A stretch of DNA of 64,000 bases from Balanoglossus misakiensis (Eukaryota > Hemichordata), in NCBI GenBank assembly GCA_040954595.2, contig CM082576.2:12152001-12216000 (forward strand), in the 5' to 3' direction. Numbering within the stretch: position 1 is the first letter of the stretch; each line of letters begins with the position of its first letter. Of this stretch, positions 12,750-25,746 are shown in pieces. The notes under the pieces are model-generated. The model did not search any database. It saw nothing but the letters and a program-made list of their open reading frames with translations, and was not told where the DNA came from. The position numbers and the translations under genes were made by a program.

Positions 12750-13847
12750 TCAATCGGCCACCATGGTCGCTTCTTGGAGAGCTGGTAGCGGTGTTAAACT
12801 ATTGGGCTCGCCACCCTGCGTGTTAATGATATTATCGACAGACCGATACTTCACTTTGGATGCCCTCTTGACGTTTTCTTTATTCCTTTCTTTCAACACG
12901 TCGGTGGGATTTGAGCTCAGACGCTGGCGCCCCTGGGTTATGGCCGGCATTTTGTACTGAGCGTTCGTTGAGTCTATGGAAGGCAAGTTGGAAGCAGTCC
13001 GGCCGATTCGTTTATCTTGGCCGTTCTCGTTCACTCTTCCGACCAGAAACGACCGCTCCCTCGTCAGTTTGGGTATGCTCGTAGTTCTGTTTAGTTTCTC
13101 CTGCAGTCTTTCGCGGCGGGAGTGATTGCTCTCAGAGACTGAGTTGTTGAGGTATCCGGCGCTGTCTAGCCCCGCCTTATTTTCCTTTTCCTCTCTCGCT
13201 TCCAAGGGTAGGAGTATGTTTTTGCCAGTTCCTTCTTTGGTGAGGGAGACCTTCCCGCTTCTGACGGCGGGCAGTGTCAGAGAGTCTTCGCCCGTCAACA
13301 TCTCCGATGCTCGGTTCTTCTTGGTCTCTAACCGAAGGCTGGCGTTGAAGACGGTCGGCAAGCGCGGCAGCTGGAATCTCTTGGCGCCCCGGCTGTTCTC
13401 GTCGGCGCGTTTCTCCGCTTTCTTGTTTTTCACAATGATCAGCGACTGGTCTTCTTCTAACTCGCCGGCCAGACCGAATCTCCAATACCCTTCAAATATG
13501 GCGTCGACTCTGCGGATCAGCTCCTCTGTCGGCAGCGCGTCAACTTTCCGCCTTCGCCCGAAGTCTCGCCCGGCGATGCTGGGATCGGTATTGGTCCTCT
13601 CTAGACCAATCAGATCGAGTCGTTTCCGCCATGGCAGGATGCTCTCGATGGCCTTGACTCTTCGATCGAACTCCTGTAATTCCAGCACCTCCCTTTGATG
13701 TTTCTTCATCACCGACGAGTACGTCTTGGCGATCTCGTCGAACTTCTTCTTCAGCAGAACCTCGAAGGCGCGGCTGTTGCTCAGCATGAAGAGCGCGATC
13801 TCCCGCTTGCGCCGCCTGTTGCGCGCCTGCCAGGCCGAGTACTCCAT
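12750..13847 (-). CDS. Uncharacterized coiled-coil/LPxI-motif protein, array member C (365 aa)
   Basis: Single uninterrupted frame from ATG at 13847 (gcaaATGG) to a stop at 12750, 365 residues. An Arg/Lys-rich N-terminus is followed by a helix at 28-66 with the family core MKKHQREVLELQEFDRRVK (47-65). A conserved-looking segment, DQSLIIVKNKK, lies at 133-143. LP motifs are numerous: LPRLP (160-164), TLPAV (191-195), SIPKL (257-261), LPSID (288-292), MPAI (300-303) and PLPAL (353-357). The rest is basic and polar, probably disordered, and no membrane segment or signal peptide is seen. It is the clearest match to member E in the coil (EVLEL shared exactly) and can serve as the family reference. 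Function unknown; the motif density suggests a scaffold that binds a repeated partner, which is inference. Confidence 0.8.
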   Translation of the reverse strand: MEYSAWQARNRRRKREIALFMLSNSRAFEVLLKKKFDEIAKTYSSVMKKHQREVLELQEFDRRVKAIESILPWRKRLDLIGLERTNTDPSIAGRDFGRRRKVDALPTEELIRRVDAIFEGYWRFGLAGELEEDQSLIIVKNKKAEKRADENSRGAKRFQLPRLPTVFNASLRLETKKNRASEMLTGEDSLTLPAVRSGKVSLTKEGTGKNILLPLEAREEKENKAGLDSAGYLNNSVSESNHSRRERLQEKLNRTTSIPKLTRERSFLVGRVNENGQDKRIGRTASNLPSIDSTNAQYKMPAITQGRQRLSSNPTDVLKERNKENVKRASKVKYRSVDNIINTQGGEPNSLTPLPALQEATMVAD

Positions 13848-16636
13848 TTGCCCGGGTGATCGGTTTGGTCGCTCGCTCGCTCGCTAAGCTTGCCCTCTCG
13901 CCCCGCTCGCCGCTGATGCCTCACTGCATCGCCGGTGGAACGGGCGGCTGAACAAATGCCGGTGGGAGGGGCAATCGATATCTGAATCCTATTCCAGTGG
14001 GAAAACACTTAAACCGTGCTTTTCGGGTATGCTGTGATTTCGAAGTAGCAACTCGACGGTTGCCCCTGAGTCTGGTAATGAGGCCAAAGACTCCCAACAG
14101 TTACATTCACGAAATAACGGCCGTCCTTTAGAAACTTAGCAATACAAAAGTGTTTGCCACGGCAGGTCCGGAGAGGCTGAAGATAGCGGTAAGAGGCTGA
14201 TGAAGTGTATTGTTTTTATTGACTACGGCAAATGCCTGTGAGGAGCGGGTATTGTTTGCAAATAAAGACATTATTTTACGTAATCTACCGCTGTTTGGCG
14301 TCCTTCATAATGACCACCAGCGATCATATAGTCAGCAGCCAGAAACCGCACTATGCCTGATTATGAAATGGCGCGATTTACGTTACCAAGCAACTTTGAT
14401 CACCTGATCATCCTTTGCGTGTGATTCTTCCATACTGAAAGTTTGCAAGATTGGCGACCACCCTTTAAAGCAACTAATTGCCCAGTCCGACCGACCGGTA
14501 CCCAGAAAACATGCACAGAACATGTTCGATCTGTAAGCTCCCATTGTAGCCATTTCCAATTGGATTTAAGAGTTCAATTCTCAGGCATTGTTTTCCACTA
14601 CGCGAAAGAGCTAAATTTAGACTCAGTGCGCAAATGACCGACGATTAACGAGAACGTTGAAAAGACAGAAATTCGGCGTTTTGTGACTAAAACTTATCAA
14701 ACTGTTAATAACTTCAATGCCTTGTTCACATAAGAGGTTTTAATTAGAACGCATTTAACGTACGTACGAACGATGGTTTGCCCGAGGGATTTCTCCCCCC
14801 GAAGCTATTTCACTTAATCCCGCTTTATGTTTTAGTACATTGGAATAGTAATACACGAGATCTGCTGTACATGTGTAAATACCCCCAGTGGAGTGGGGAA
14901 ACATTTGTAAATAGTAACCTGCTTGCCAAATACCTTGCGAGGCGCTGTTCGTTTTTATTTAATTTCTGAAACCAAAGTTTATGACTTACAACACAGAAAG
15001 AATTCTAACTAATTAATTAAATTTTTGTAACTAGCTAACCGGCTATTGACATTTCTGTGTTGACATCAACTCACTTCAGACATATCAGACAATTTCAAGG
15101 CAGAACGTGCATGCACTAACAACCGTACCGTTATGAGGGAAATAACACAAATGAGTCAGTCATTGTTGAAAGTCGAGCTGTTCAGAACTTTCCCCGATTG
15201 CCATAAATCTGTACAATAAAAAGAGGGAATCTGGAAACAGTTCACGCATCGACAAATATTTCTCAATTTAGGTACATGTACTATACTGTGATGTGGCCCT
15301 TTTGTTCGTTGACCGTTCTCGTCCAAATAGGCTTTCACATCCAGTCGATATATTTAATAATTAAACGTGAACTTGCCCTTTGCACTGGTTCAAACTGGGA
15401 GTTAAATCACGCGTTACACGTGCAAATCTGCTTTAATAAACGCAGCCAGCCAGTCCAGTATCCGGACGCTCAGTTGTTGTAAACAGGCGCTGTGCGAAAA
15501 GTGAGCACTCAAAATGCGGTTTCACAAACATTCAACTGGTCAATCTTCCATCATTCACACGTAAACTAGTATCTCAGCGCTTTACCGCCAAAATGCAATT
15601 TAATTATGTGTAGCTGCTAAGAGATTCGTGAATTTAATCTTCGTTCGAAGAAATGCTTCGTCTTTTTTATTGCATTTTTTACGTTTCAAGTACACGTACA
15701 CGCAGCATCGTACCCTCATTTTTCCGGCTTGAAGAAAACAAACAATATCAACAAACGCGTTACTTAGGTAACTTATACTGATCTTGCGACGTCCAACAAA
15801 ACCTATATATCACATATCAAATATTTATGTTTTTGTCATCGACTAATATTCTTCGTCTGGCTGATATTGCCTGCTTCCGTTTCATTTATGGGTATTGAAA
15901 ACAATTTCCCCTTCATTGTCGGTGCAATTACTAAGATTATTTATTTTCCAAAATTAAACGCCAGAGAGCAAACAGCGGTCATGTGACCAGCATAGTGGTA
16001 ACGTTATTACCACCTGCATTCATGTTACATTCGTTATTAAATTTCTTCATTGAGTAATTGCCCCAGTCATGTACATGTATATTGAAAGTCGGTTCCGCCA
16101 TAGTATACATGTACCTGTTTTACCGTATGCCGCATCACCATGGCGACGAATGTAAACAATGCGTCTGCGCTGTATTTAGCGATCAGCGACCTTTTTGCCA
16201 CAACAATGATAGAGTATTGTCTTGTACATGACCAGTATTTGTTATTGTGTTCACGGGTGAGTGATGTCTTTGTTTCATAGCGTTGGAGTTCACGCAAGAA
16301 TGGGGGTTCTCGGACGGCTCTCGTGGGGAGCTTCGTCGCGCGGCGTCTCTGAGCAACTCTATGGTCGATCAGGCTGTAACTATTTAGCTTTACGTTGACT
16401 TGATGGAATTAAAAGATAATCGCGTGCTTCAATTGGCCGAAATTTACACCAAATTGCATGTGATTTAAGGAGCCATATTCCTTATCAAAGACAACGTGGA
16501 AACCCCGCAAACAATGTGCGTTTATCTTGTTTTACGTTAGAATTATATTATTCAAAGGAATTGTGGAAGAGTGGATGTCGCATTCTACAGTTCAATATCT
16601 AAATGATGATGGTGATGGTGGTGGTGTTGGTGGTTG

Positions 16637-16742
<106 letters not shown>

Positions 16743-17309
16743 CAACAAGTTGACCTTCGACCTCGACTTTTGAAATAAAAACTTTATGCTAACCAGTAAT
16801 ACCAATGAGGACCGCCAGATTTATTCGAATGAAAGAGTGAGCGCTTTGCCAGATGGAAGATGCTATCTTAGATTTATGGAATCTATTAAATATTCACGCT
16901 TTCTTCTGAGCTGCAAAAAGGGTCGTCCCGTTGACTTCTAATTAACTCCCGATCACCCCAGCCTATAAAATATATTGCAGTTGTTAAGAAAGTATACGAC
17001 AACTTAAAAGCATCTGATTTCAATTTCGATGTCGATTCCCCTTTTGTTGCGGATTTACTACACCATCAAGTATCTCCAAACATACAAACTTTGACCTTAA
17101 GTTACCACACACACACGCAAACACAATGTACTTTGTGTCATGAAACGGACCTTGCGCTCACACGTCCATTACGAGTGTCATGTCAACCTAAACAACGCCT
17201 TCAGATAAGGCGTCCATCGACTCCAACACGCCGAAACGGCCATGGTGACTCTCAACAATCCCCGCTTGTCCATGAATGACGAAATCCAATGATTTGCAAA
17301 CAGTAAAAC

Positions 17310-17315
17310 TTTATT
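17310..17315 (-). terminator. Candidate polyadenylation signal of array member D
   Basis: AATAAA on the minus strand, about 650 bases beyond the member D stop codon. A second AATAAA lies at about 17364-17369. Either would give a 3' untranslated region of 0.6-0.65 kb. Confidence 0.35.
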
Positions 17316-17960
17316 GGGCGTATATTACATATAAATCTGTTGTAATGACATGGTGGTGACTGGTTTTATTGAGGGTGTTTGGTTTGCGCTGCAAAGGGGT
17401 CTTCTTGACACTGGTTTGGTATGTACACAACCAGGACTGGTACACAAACACATTAACCGGTATTTATCATTTTACGCAGTATTCAAAGTACACTCAAAAC
17501 TGCATTGGATGTGTTTGTCGGATTCGCGTCTCATCCCAGTTAATGTGACAAGATTTCGTCGTCGAGATTAGAACGGTGATTGAGTGGGTGGTGTTTACCG
17601 TGAGAAAGATGACAAACGCGATGAAGCGGCTTTTTTTGTGTCTCGAGTGAGATGTTTTCCTATTGATCTGTCTTAAAGCCAGGAACTGTGATAATTGACA
17701 GCAAATTTGCACTTAACGGTTCGATCGCACAGAAATGGCAAACATTCCTTGTAAACAGACAGGGTAAACTTCAAGCTGCCCGGTGTGCGTTTGTCCGGGC
17801 GCAGAGAGCAAGAGAAATTGGCCGGAATCTGCTCCCGTGTTTCGGATCTAGCGCCCGCGAGTGAGAGTGACGTCTCGCCGTTCGTCATGTGCGTACTTCA
17901 CCGCCACACAGGCAGGGCATGCGATGTTGTGAATAAACCTTCTGATTCTCCTGGTAATAA

Positions 17961-18920
17961 TCAGTAACGGGCTAATTGGGGCAGTGTCATGGTGCTCAAG
18001 TTTAAATTCTGAGTCAAGATGCGTCCCCTCACCAGGCAGCGCTTGCACAGTCCGCCCCTCGCCACTGTCCTTGCGAGAAATCCCTTTCCCTTCGCTCGGC
18101 TGTGACTGCATCCCTCGCCGTGGTGCGCTCCGTCGTTCTTCTGAGAAGAAGCGAGACTTCGGCTTCCAGCGTCCAAACGAGGCAGGCTGCTACTCTGCAC
18201 GCTGAATTTCCGATCAGATCTTGCTCCGTCGCTCAACTTGGGAGCCACGTACAGTTTAGGCAAAGACACTATGCGATCACTGGCTTCTTTGGCGGCAGAA
18301 TCATCATCCGCGATTTTCGTTGATGAGTCAAACTTCGGCGACTGAATCCCGATCCCAGCGCGTGCCCTCCTCTTCCTCTTCAGGATCACGCCGAGTGCCG
18401 AGTCTTCGCGTTTGATACCGTCCTCGCTTTCGCGTCCTGATTTTTTCGCATCCCTCAGATTTCCCTGCAACTTCCTCAGAAACACTCGCAGATCGTAGAT
18501 TTCGCTCTGGTGGCGCCGCATGGACTCCTCGTGCGATCTGGTCAGCTCGTCGAACTTCTTCTGCAGTTCAGTCTGCTGCGTCCCGAAGTTCCCGGACCCG
18601 GCGAAGTCCGCGGCGGCGTCCGTCTGGCCGCTGGCCCTCCTCCCCCTGTTGACGCGGACGTTGTAACTCTTGCGCGCCGCCGTGGTGTTGCTGTCGGCAA
18701 CCCGGTCGATCTCTTCGGTGCTGCGCGACTTCTCCATCATGCTCAGTGGCGGGAGCCGCCTGGACGCCCGCCGTTTTATTCGGCCCAGCGTATTTAGTGG
18801 CCCGTAACTGCCGGCCTTCGACAGTCGCCTTCCACCTGCCACCTCATTATCGATATTAAATCGAGGTCTGCCGGAGTCACCTTCTTTGAAACGTTCCGCT
18901 GTCTTCAAGGATGGAAACAT
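17961..18920 (-). CDS. Uncharacterized coiled-coil/LPxI-motif protein, array member D (319 aa)
   Basis: Single-exon gene. The open frame runs further upstream, but the first ATG is at 18920 (ctcaagATG), giving 319 residues. A later double Met at 61-62 is an alternative start that would bring the N-terminus closer in length to the other members. The coiled-coil helix spans 117-153, with core MRRHQSEIYDLRVFLRKLQ (134-152). A hydrophobic/basic segment, SALGVILKRKRR, lies at 174-185. LP motifs are RLPPL (55-59), SLPKL (219-223), SLPRLD (245-250) and TLPQL (312-316). The protein is strongly basic, with several RRxS sites typical of kinase or 14-3-3 targets. No signal peptide or membrane segment. 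Function unknown. Confidence 0.77.
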   Translation of the reverse strand: MFPSLKTAERFKEGDSGRPRFNIDNEVAGGRRLSKAGSYGPLNTLGRIKRRASRRLPPLSMMEKSRSTEEIDRVADSNTTAARKSYNVRVNRGRRASGQTDAAADFAGSGNFGTQQTELQKKFDELTRSHEESMRRHQSEIYDLRVFLRKLQGNLRDAKKSGRESEDGIKREDSALGVILKRKRRARAGIGIQSPKFDSSTKIADDDSAAKEASDRIVSLPKLYVAPKLSDGARSDRKFSVQSSSLPRLDAGSRSLASSQKNDGAHHGEGCSHSRAKGKGFLARTVARGGLCKRCLVRGRILTQNLNLSTMTLPQLARY

Positions 18921-18950
18921 CTTGAGACGCTGCGACCGACGACCGCGCAA

Positions 18951-21900
18951 CTACGCTACGAAGTGTGCGTGCACGCCGCCGAGACAAACCCCAATTTTCT
19001 TCAGGTGGCAATCAGCTTCGTCTTATCCCTTCTTTTCTCGTTTACGTAACGATTCAGAGACAAAACCTCCACTTCAAAAAATACTAGAGGGCTAAGCTTT
19101 CTGTTCATGCAATTGTGACAAGCTCATGTCTTTTTTGTAAAGGCCACACTACATAACGTCTGTCCATTCTCTCTTTATTTGCTACTGCCCTCATCATTTG
19201 CTTGTTCTCAAAACACATCACTGCGCAGTGTGGTTCGCGGTTGCCGTTGATTTACACAGCATAAAATGACTTTTTTTCAAGACTCTACGATTAGGCGATT
19301 GGTTCTTTTCCACTTTCCCTGTTTTGATCAAACCCCGAATGTGATAGACAGACAAACGCGGCGTCCATCATTCCAATGCCCCAAGGCGAAGGAAAGCGGA
19401 GACATCGGACAGCTTGTCATTTTGTCAATTTCACCTGCCCTTTGAAACGCACTGAAATGAATGGCAAGCAGACAGCGATGCTGACATAAGAAAACTCAAA
19501 GCAACGCACGGACACAGCTGAAAGCATGACTCCGTTCTCGCATTTCACAATTTGATTTTCGTGTATGTGTGAATGGAGCCTATATTCCTCGCTCGGATCT
19601 ACTACTATAAATTAAAACAAAAGAAGTGATAGTGTTTGACCCATATTCCCCGGAGTCGGAGCAACCACCTGTTGATTTGTGAACGTGCCGGAATGACCAC
19701 TTTCGCTACAGCGGCCCTCTACAGTTCACTCCGAGGAACACTTTCTTCTATCGGACCTCTCTTACGTCACCTCGACTCGATTAGAGAAAACCACCAGCGA
19801 TTAAATACTTTTAGGAACAAAAATGGACAAAATAACGAGTTCAACAAAATAATGTCCACATATGTAAATGGTTTGACTGAGAGTGCAAGGTGTGAGAGTA
19901 CTTTGATGGCTATAACGAATTTATTCCAAGATTTGTATGGGTAAAGGTAAAGGCCATGAAGTGCACCGTGACGTGCAAAGATAAATTTAATTTGTTCAGA
20001 AAATTATTTCCTTCGATAATCTAAGCGATTCCTTTTAGTGGTAAAACACACGTCAAAATTTCCACACGATTGCGTCAATAAATGGACAATCACCCAGCTG
20101 AGTACTAACCAGAAATGAACAAGATGAAACTGCTTTCCCCCGAAAAAGCCCTCGACCGTCACTGATATACGCCAGACGGAAAATAAATCGCGGTGTAATT
20201 AGATTTAGATGGCAAACACACAGTTTAAATTAGTAGTGCACACACCAAGTAACGCAGTAATTAAAGCGAGAGCCAGTATTTGCGTGGAATGGGTCTTTAA
20301 CCTCGACGTCTCGACAGGAAGATGAATATTTCCTGTTTTCCATCGTCGCGACAGTCGACTCGCACGGAAAACGCAGCCGGACTAATTTCCAATACAAATT
20401 CAGACGGCGTTTTTTAACATCTTATACAAATGGTAAAGATCACCGTCTTCACTACAGGCTGTTTCTTCATGATAGACCCCGGATGTTGGTGACTCGCTCA
20501 TATTGGGGCATAGCACATTGGTAAGATTGGTAGGAGTCTAGCGCCGCTCAGTGACCTGTACTGGCCTTGAATGACCAACGGGATGGATCTCAAAGACACA
20601 AGCAGTTGCAATATTTAAGATCCACAATGGCGAATCTCAAAATTGTATGTGTTAAATATCTTTATTTAAGAGTAACTTAAAGGCTACAGGTATCTAATCC
20701 TCGGATTCTACCACGACTCTGGCAGCATCGTATTACAATGGACGGACCGCAATAGAATGTTAAATTTCATTACATTCTTGTTAAAAATTGTCAATGTTGT
20801 GCCCTCATACTGTGAGGTAGAGTATGTTTTAACACAAGGAAAATGAATTAAGATTCGACTATATATGCGTTACATTATGTTATGCTGTATTAAATAGTAC
20901 AGTACAATACGTCACAGTACAGTACAGTGCAGTTCAGTACAGTACAGAACACCACAGTACGTACACGACTGAACATAATGACGTTTTCTTGGTTCAGAAA
21001 AATCTCACAAAACTACACAACACATTATATAATGTGCGCTGTGTTATATTCAAAATCGACTGCCGTTGTAATTAGGCGCTCATCTCCAATACTCTATCTT
21101 GCTCTGACATCCACACTTGGATTTACTTTGAGTCACTCTGATTGGAACAACATATATTATGTATACGAGTACGTTATTCTGTCGTCTGTGGAACTCTTGG
21201 GTATGTTATTGTAAAACTGATTACATCTTCTCCGACTAGCAGAAATAACTGACCCTTGTACATGAAAATATATTACAAAATTACACCAATAGTCAGATTT
21301 TGAAGTCACTGTGTAACAATACAATGCTCCCATATTCCGGTATTGTTGTGTTGTTTTTTCAGAGAAGCTAATTTAAGGTCCGACTTGGATAAAGTTTTCG
21401 TAGTTATTAAAATTTATATTAAAGGATTGGCGCGGAAATGAAAACGTTAATCTTTTTACGTCGCCATCTCCTGTGATGGTTACTTTGGTATTCGCCGCCC
21501 ACGATTTTCTGCGAATAAATTAAAATGACCTCATGAGAAGTTTGTCAGCGAAGAAAGCAAGCTGTATTATGTAAATATCAGTCTCATTTTCTCTTGTTTG
21601 GAGAAGTCGTTTGCGGCACTCCTCCGCCGATGACTGATTTCAATGACATGTAACCCCTATACACTGATTTAATATTTGTCACAATGTTTGTGTCGCGTGC
21701 CTGTGTAGGGTCAGTCACTGATCTAAGCCTCCACAAGGAGCGATAGCTTGCAATATTCACCAGTGAACCGCTGTTCTCAGTGTGGCTGCCTGGCTCTCTA
21801 TCTGCATCCCGGCCCTTGTTCGATCGGTCAGTCGTTCATCTAAAATTGAAACTTGAAAGTCATGTCTTCGGTAACAAAATCGGTTTCTCTGCAGCTGAGC

Positions 21901-22964
21901 CGGAGAGCACAATGATGAAACCGAGACCAGTTTGGACGACACAGTCCATATCGTCTGATGAAAAATAAAGTGCGCGGGACATTCCAGCATGCAGTCTGGA
22001 GTAACCCTATATCGTTTTACTCCGTGTCAGTGGCTTCGGGCGCACGAAACTGAAGAAATCGAAGACACTCTCTGTTTAAACACGAACCCCTCTCGTAAAA
22101 TACGCCAATGTCTGCGACCGGTTGTTTTGAAAGAGCTTGGTCACGGACTCATTCCTCTGTGTCAGGTGTTACTGTATACGTGTTCCTACAATTGCATTTG
22201 CTTTCAAAACAAATACCTCAGTCCATTTTCAATAGAGGGGGGCGGGAGAAAGCTCCAAGAGACCCTCGTATCTGACAGCCCAAGAATAACAGTCGAACAC
22301 AAGACAGAAAATTGGTGTCACCGTCAAAACTAGACCGCAACAACTTAACTACCAGGGGATGTTTTGACCCGCCGATGAAGTCCGAAGTTCGCGATGTCAG
22401 ACCGCATAAAAAATAGCGAGGAATTTGAAGGGCGGCATTGACCCTATACAATCTCCTGACAAATTCAACGATGATGTATCGCCATAATCACGGAATGATG
22501 AATGAACTCGGTGACAACTCACGATAACAGAGTCTCAGTCGCTGCACCTTGTATAAATACACTAATCACGTACGATTCAAGCGCTGTGTAAATCGTCCGA
22601 CAATGCCTCCAGCAAGCAAATCGGGCAGATCAGAACAAGCCCACACTGTTGATTTGTCGTTTTAAACGGGCGTGAGCCGAAAAGAACATTACTAGACTGA
22701 GACAGATACAGTTATAATACTAGTAAAATAAGTTATACAAGATGGAATACACAGATTTGTAATGAAAGTAGGCCTAGAGTATAAAGATCTTGTGTTACTT
22801 TGCTGTCGTAATATTATTACCCGTCTTAGAACAGATTGCGTGTGGAAATTCGTCATGCACATTCTCTCACTTATCAACTTCGTTTCTGAGTCAACCATAA
22901 GAGCTTTCAAGTCTGATCCAGTAAAGAATTCAGCCAGCAGGCAGCGTTGCTTTCAGACTCCTAG
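18951..22964. other. Spacer between array members D and E
   Basis: Four kilobases with no supported gene. An 80-100 codon plus-strand frame at 19.64-19.94 kb is isolated and lacks any recognisable content. A cluster of CAGTA/GTACA words lies at about 20896-20955. The right edge should contain the 3' untranslated region of member E. Confidence 0.45.
20896..20955. repeat. Degenerate CAGTA tandem repeat
   Basis: Imperfect tandem copies of the 5-base word CAGTA in about 60 bases, interrupted by single-base changes. Simple sequence. Confidence 0.6.
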
Positions 22965-23732
22965 CTATGCCGCCTCTGTTTCTCGATTCCTTTCTGTGGG
23001 CATAAGCAGCAAGTCGGGCAGCGACGCGGGTCTTCGCAGGTCGAATTTCTTTTTGTCTTTCTGAGAGGGCAAAACGTTTGACCTTTTCTTTTCTCTGGTT
23101 GGCACTCTCGACTCCCGAAATGAGGCCGTCGTCAGCGACCTGACAGGGTCAATATTTGGCAAATCCGATCCCTTTCGGCCCTCTTCTGGATACGACGGCT
23201 CTTCTGGTAACCCTGGCAACGGAACTTTGCATCCGTGTTTCTCTTCGTCCGATGATTCCAAATTGCTGTCCTGTCTTTTTCCCTCGTCGACATTTCTGCT
23301 TGAACGACGGCGCTTGCGCTTGTCGTCTCGGCTGTGTCCGTGTTTCTTGGGCCTCTCCTCTGACTTGTCGGTTTTCTTCAAGACAAGAACCGGCAGATTC
23401 ACAAGCTGGTTGTCGACCCGCACCTGTACCATTTCCGTCTCCGTCTTGGCGATCAGCCGCCTCCGCCGATGGCGACGATCGATGCGCTTAAGGTCGAGGG
23501 CCACGGGCCGCAATTTCTGCACGTCGTTCAAGAACTGCTTCAGTTCCAGCACTTCGGTGTGAGTCTTGCGAATGAAATCGCGGTGCTTCACGCGCAGATC
23601 CTCCAATCGGGCTTTCAGTTCGCACTCGTGGGCCTTGTACTTTGACGAATTTTGCACCTTCGTCTCCGAGGGGAAAAACATCCCCTCGCCCCCCTCGATG
23701 TACCGCCTAAAGAAGGATTTGGATCGCGGCAT
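22965..23732 (-). CDS. Uncharacterized coiled-coil/LPxI-motif protein, array member E (255 aa)
   Basis: Shortest member: one uninterrupted frame from ATG at 23732 (gagaATGCC) to a stop at 22965. The helix at 35-74 carries the core IRKTHTEVLELKQFLNDVQ (54-72), which shares EVLEL with member C. An extremely basic patch follows at 84-92 (RIDRRHRRR). The hydrophobic/basic segment LPVLVLKK is at 113-120, then a Lys/Arg-rich stretch that could act as a nuclear localisation signal (inference). LP motifs are LPGLP (172-176), LPNID (191-195) and RRPASLPDL (233-241). No signal peptide or membrane segment. In compact form it contains all three family elements in the same order as C and D, so it may be closest to the minimal architecture. 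Function unknown. Confidence 0.8.
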   Translation of the reverse strand: MPRSKSFFRRYIEGGEGMFFPSETKVQNSSKYKAHECELKARLEDLRVKHRDFIRKTHTEVLELKQFLNDVQKLRPVALDLKRIDRRHRRRRLIAKTETEMVQVRVDNQLVNLPVLVLKKTDKSEERPKKHGHSRDDKRKRRRSSRNVDEGKRQDSNLESSDEEKHGCKVPLPGLPEEPSYPEEGRKGSDLPNIDPVRSLTTASFRESRVPTREKKRSNVLPSQKDKKKFDLRRPASLPDLLLMPTERNRETEAA

Positions 23733-23922
23733 TCTCCTGCCGTTTTCCGTCTACTCCAGTCGAATCGGACCAATAGCTAGCTCAGTTCTTGCCCTCCATT
23801 AAGCAGTTCACCTCCAGATCGTTATCCAGACAGCGACGTCAGCTCTCGCCAAGATTCCGTCAGACGCCAGACTCGCGACGGAAGTTCATTTACGTCGAGT
23901 GACACGCGCGCGCTCGGCACAA

Positions 23923-23932
23923 ATATATATAT
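23923..23932 (-). promoter_or_regulatory. TATA-like element of array member E
   Basis: A run of alternating T and A on the minus strand, about 190 bases before the member E start codon. With standard spacing the transcript would start near 23895, leaving a leader of roughly 165 bases. Confidence 0.35.
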
Positions 23933-25610
23933 GTTGACTGTACAGCGAGTGTTTTCACCTTTGGATGTCCAGTGTGTCACCAAGTAACTAACACCGCCCC
24001 TCCCCTTCAACGCTGCCAGTAAATCGATACCTCTATCGTCCAATGTTCAGTCTGACTTCATACATCACACCCCTCAGGTGCGATTATCAAGCTCTGATAA
24101 ATCAGGACTGCCAGCCACGCTTGACGACCCAAACACGCTAACCTTTCAACCACGGTGTGGGTGCGTCGGTGCATTCGGAGTAGGGTCACACTTTGCCAGG
24201 TCAACCAAGACCCGCAAAGTCTCCAGTGTTTGACGCCGACGTTCCAACGTTGTCACGTGCGTTAAAAAAAATCGAAGGAAACAGTTACTGACGAATTGGA
24301 CTTATAACAAACTTTTACCGCCAGTCTGACAGACACGGGGTTGTTATTACGTCACCGAATTCCCTTTCCATCCCAATCAGGGTAATAACAGCCTGAATTA
24401 TTATACCACGCATACCATTATGGCACGATTAATCATGCTGACTCAAGTTCCAAAGATATACATCATATAGCACCTCAATCACGTGGTTCAATTTCTATGA
24501 CCTTGATTTTTTTTATAATTCATCTATGATATTGCTCGGTCTTTATTTTTCAGTTCATTATAAAAATTGCGACATACGCGGAGTTTTTTTGCCAAACTCT
24601 TGTTTTGAGGTTCTTGTTGCGGGGGTCAGTGCTTTCGGGGAGATCGCTGCTATGTGGCCGAAGCAACAGGTGGTTTGCTTTGTTCAAGATATAGGTCTTT
24701 CGGCAAGTGCAGAAACAATCATTGCCTGCACATCATTAAATGTAAAAGCTCTCGGTGTGTACTTTGCGTCGGCGTCAGTTTATAAATCGGAGCGTACGTC
24801 CAGCCTGTACAATGGTCGACGCACTGCAGGGCTGTCGGTATATATGCACTTGTTGCTGATCTCGTCTCACAATAATTGGAGTCATTTGCCGCTTGAGTTG
24901 CGTTGTGTAGACAACCGAGACACAACGTCATCGGTGGAATGCGGTCTACGTACAGGACAGCGAAACATATACAACCATTGACAATCCGCATCAGTAAATA
25001 CACCAATTGCAAGGCTGACTTATTTAGGGTGTGAATCATAAAAGATATTGAACTGTTTCCACAATAAGTACGCACTTGTGCGCTATGAATCCCCTGGGCG
25101 GAGCTCAGTGTCAACATATGAATGACTTTCCTTTGTTCGAATCGTTTATTCACCCCTTTACTTGTGTGCCGACATGTTTTTCAAAGTCATTTCAGTGTGT
25201 ATATCGATTCCACACCAGTAGTTACATTGTATTTCATGCATTCGGTAGAAACGCTCGACCTTTACCGAAGCAGTCACGTCGGTCAAGGTGTCGGATAAGT
25301 TTAAGTCTCCTTGTCTGACGTCATTTGGTGATCTCAGTGCACATCTACACACGTCAGACTACACTCTGTTGTTATTTCTTGTTATTTACACGACAAGATG
25401 ACAACATGCGAGAAAGGTCGTGTTGTACAAGTGCGCTGTCCACTGGAATTGACTCTCTCCCTAGCTGTCTCATTAACTACTCATCAGTGGCCGAGCGGAT
25501 AAAAAAACTAATGTAACGAGTCAGTAAACAATTATGGTAAACACTGGCTATATAGGCGCCACAAGACTTTGTTATTGCGCATTACACCACACTACTCTTC
25601 ATTACATTAC

Positions 25611-25746
25611 ACCACAACACAACACAACACAACACAACAAAACACAACACAACACACCACACCACAACACAACACAACACAACACAACACAACACAACAC
25701 AACACAACACAACACAACACAACACAACACAACACAACACAACACA
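25611..25746. repeat. (AACAC)n microsatellite
   Basis: About 27 tandem copies of the 5-base unit AACAC with a few interruptions in the left third, flanked on the left by related ATTAC/ACCAC words. It produces long Thr/Gln/His and Cys/Val frames that are not genes. Confidence 0.95.

Noticed and set aside
13126-13698. 190-codon plus-strand frame opposite array member C
   Set aside because: Antisense shadow of the member C coding region. Ser/Arg/Leu-rich composition mirrors the complementary codons.
19636-19944. Plus-strand frame of 102 codons (83 from its first ATG)
   Set aside because: The frame begins at TTG, is isolated, and has no motif or supporting splice or polyadenylation signals.
24526-25153. 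Overlapping frames of about 150 codons on both strands
   Set aside because: Neither has recognisable domains, GC-rich coding composition like the neighbours, or family motifs. Length is compatible with chance.
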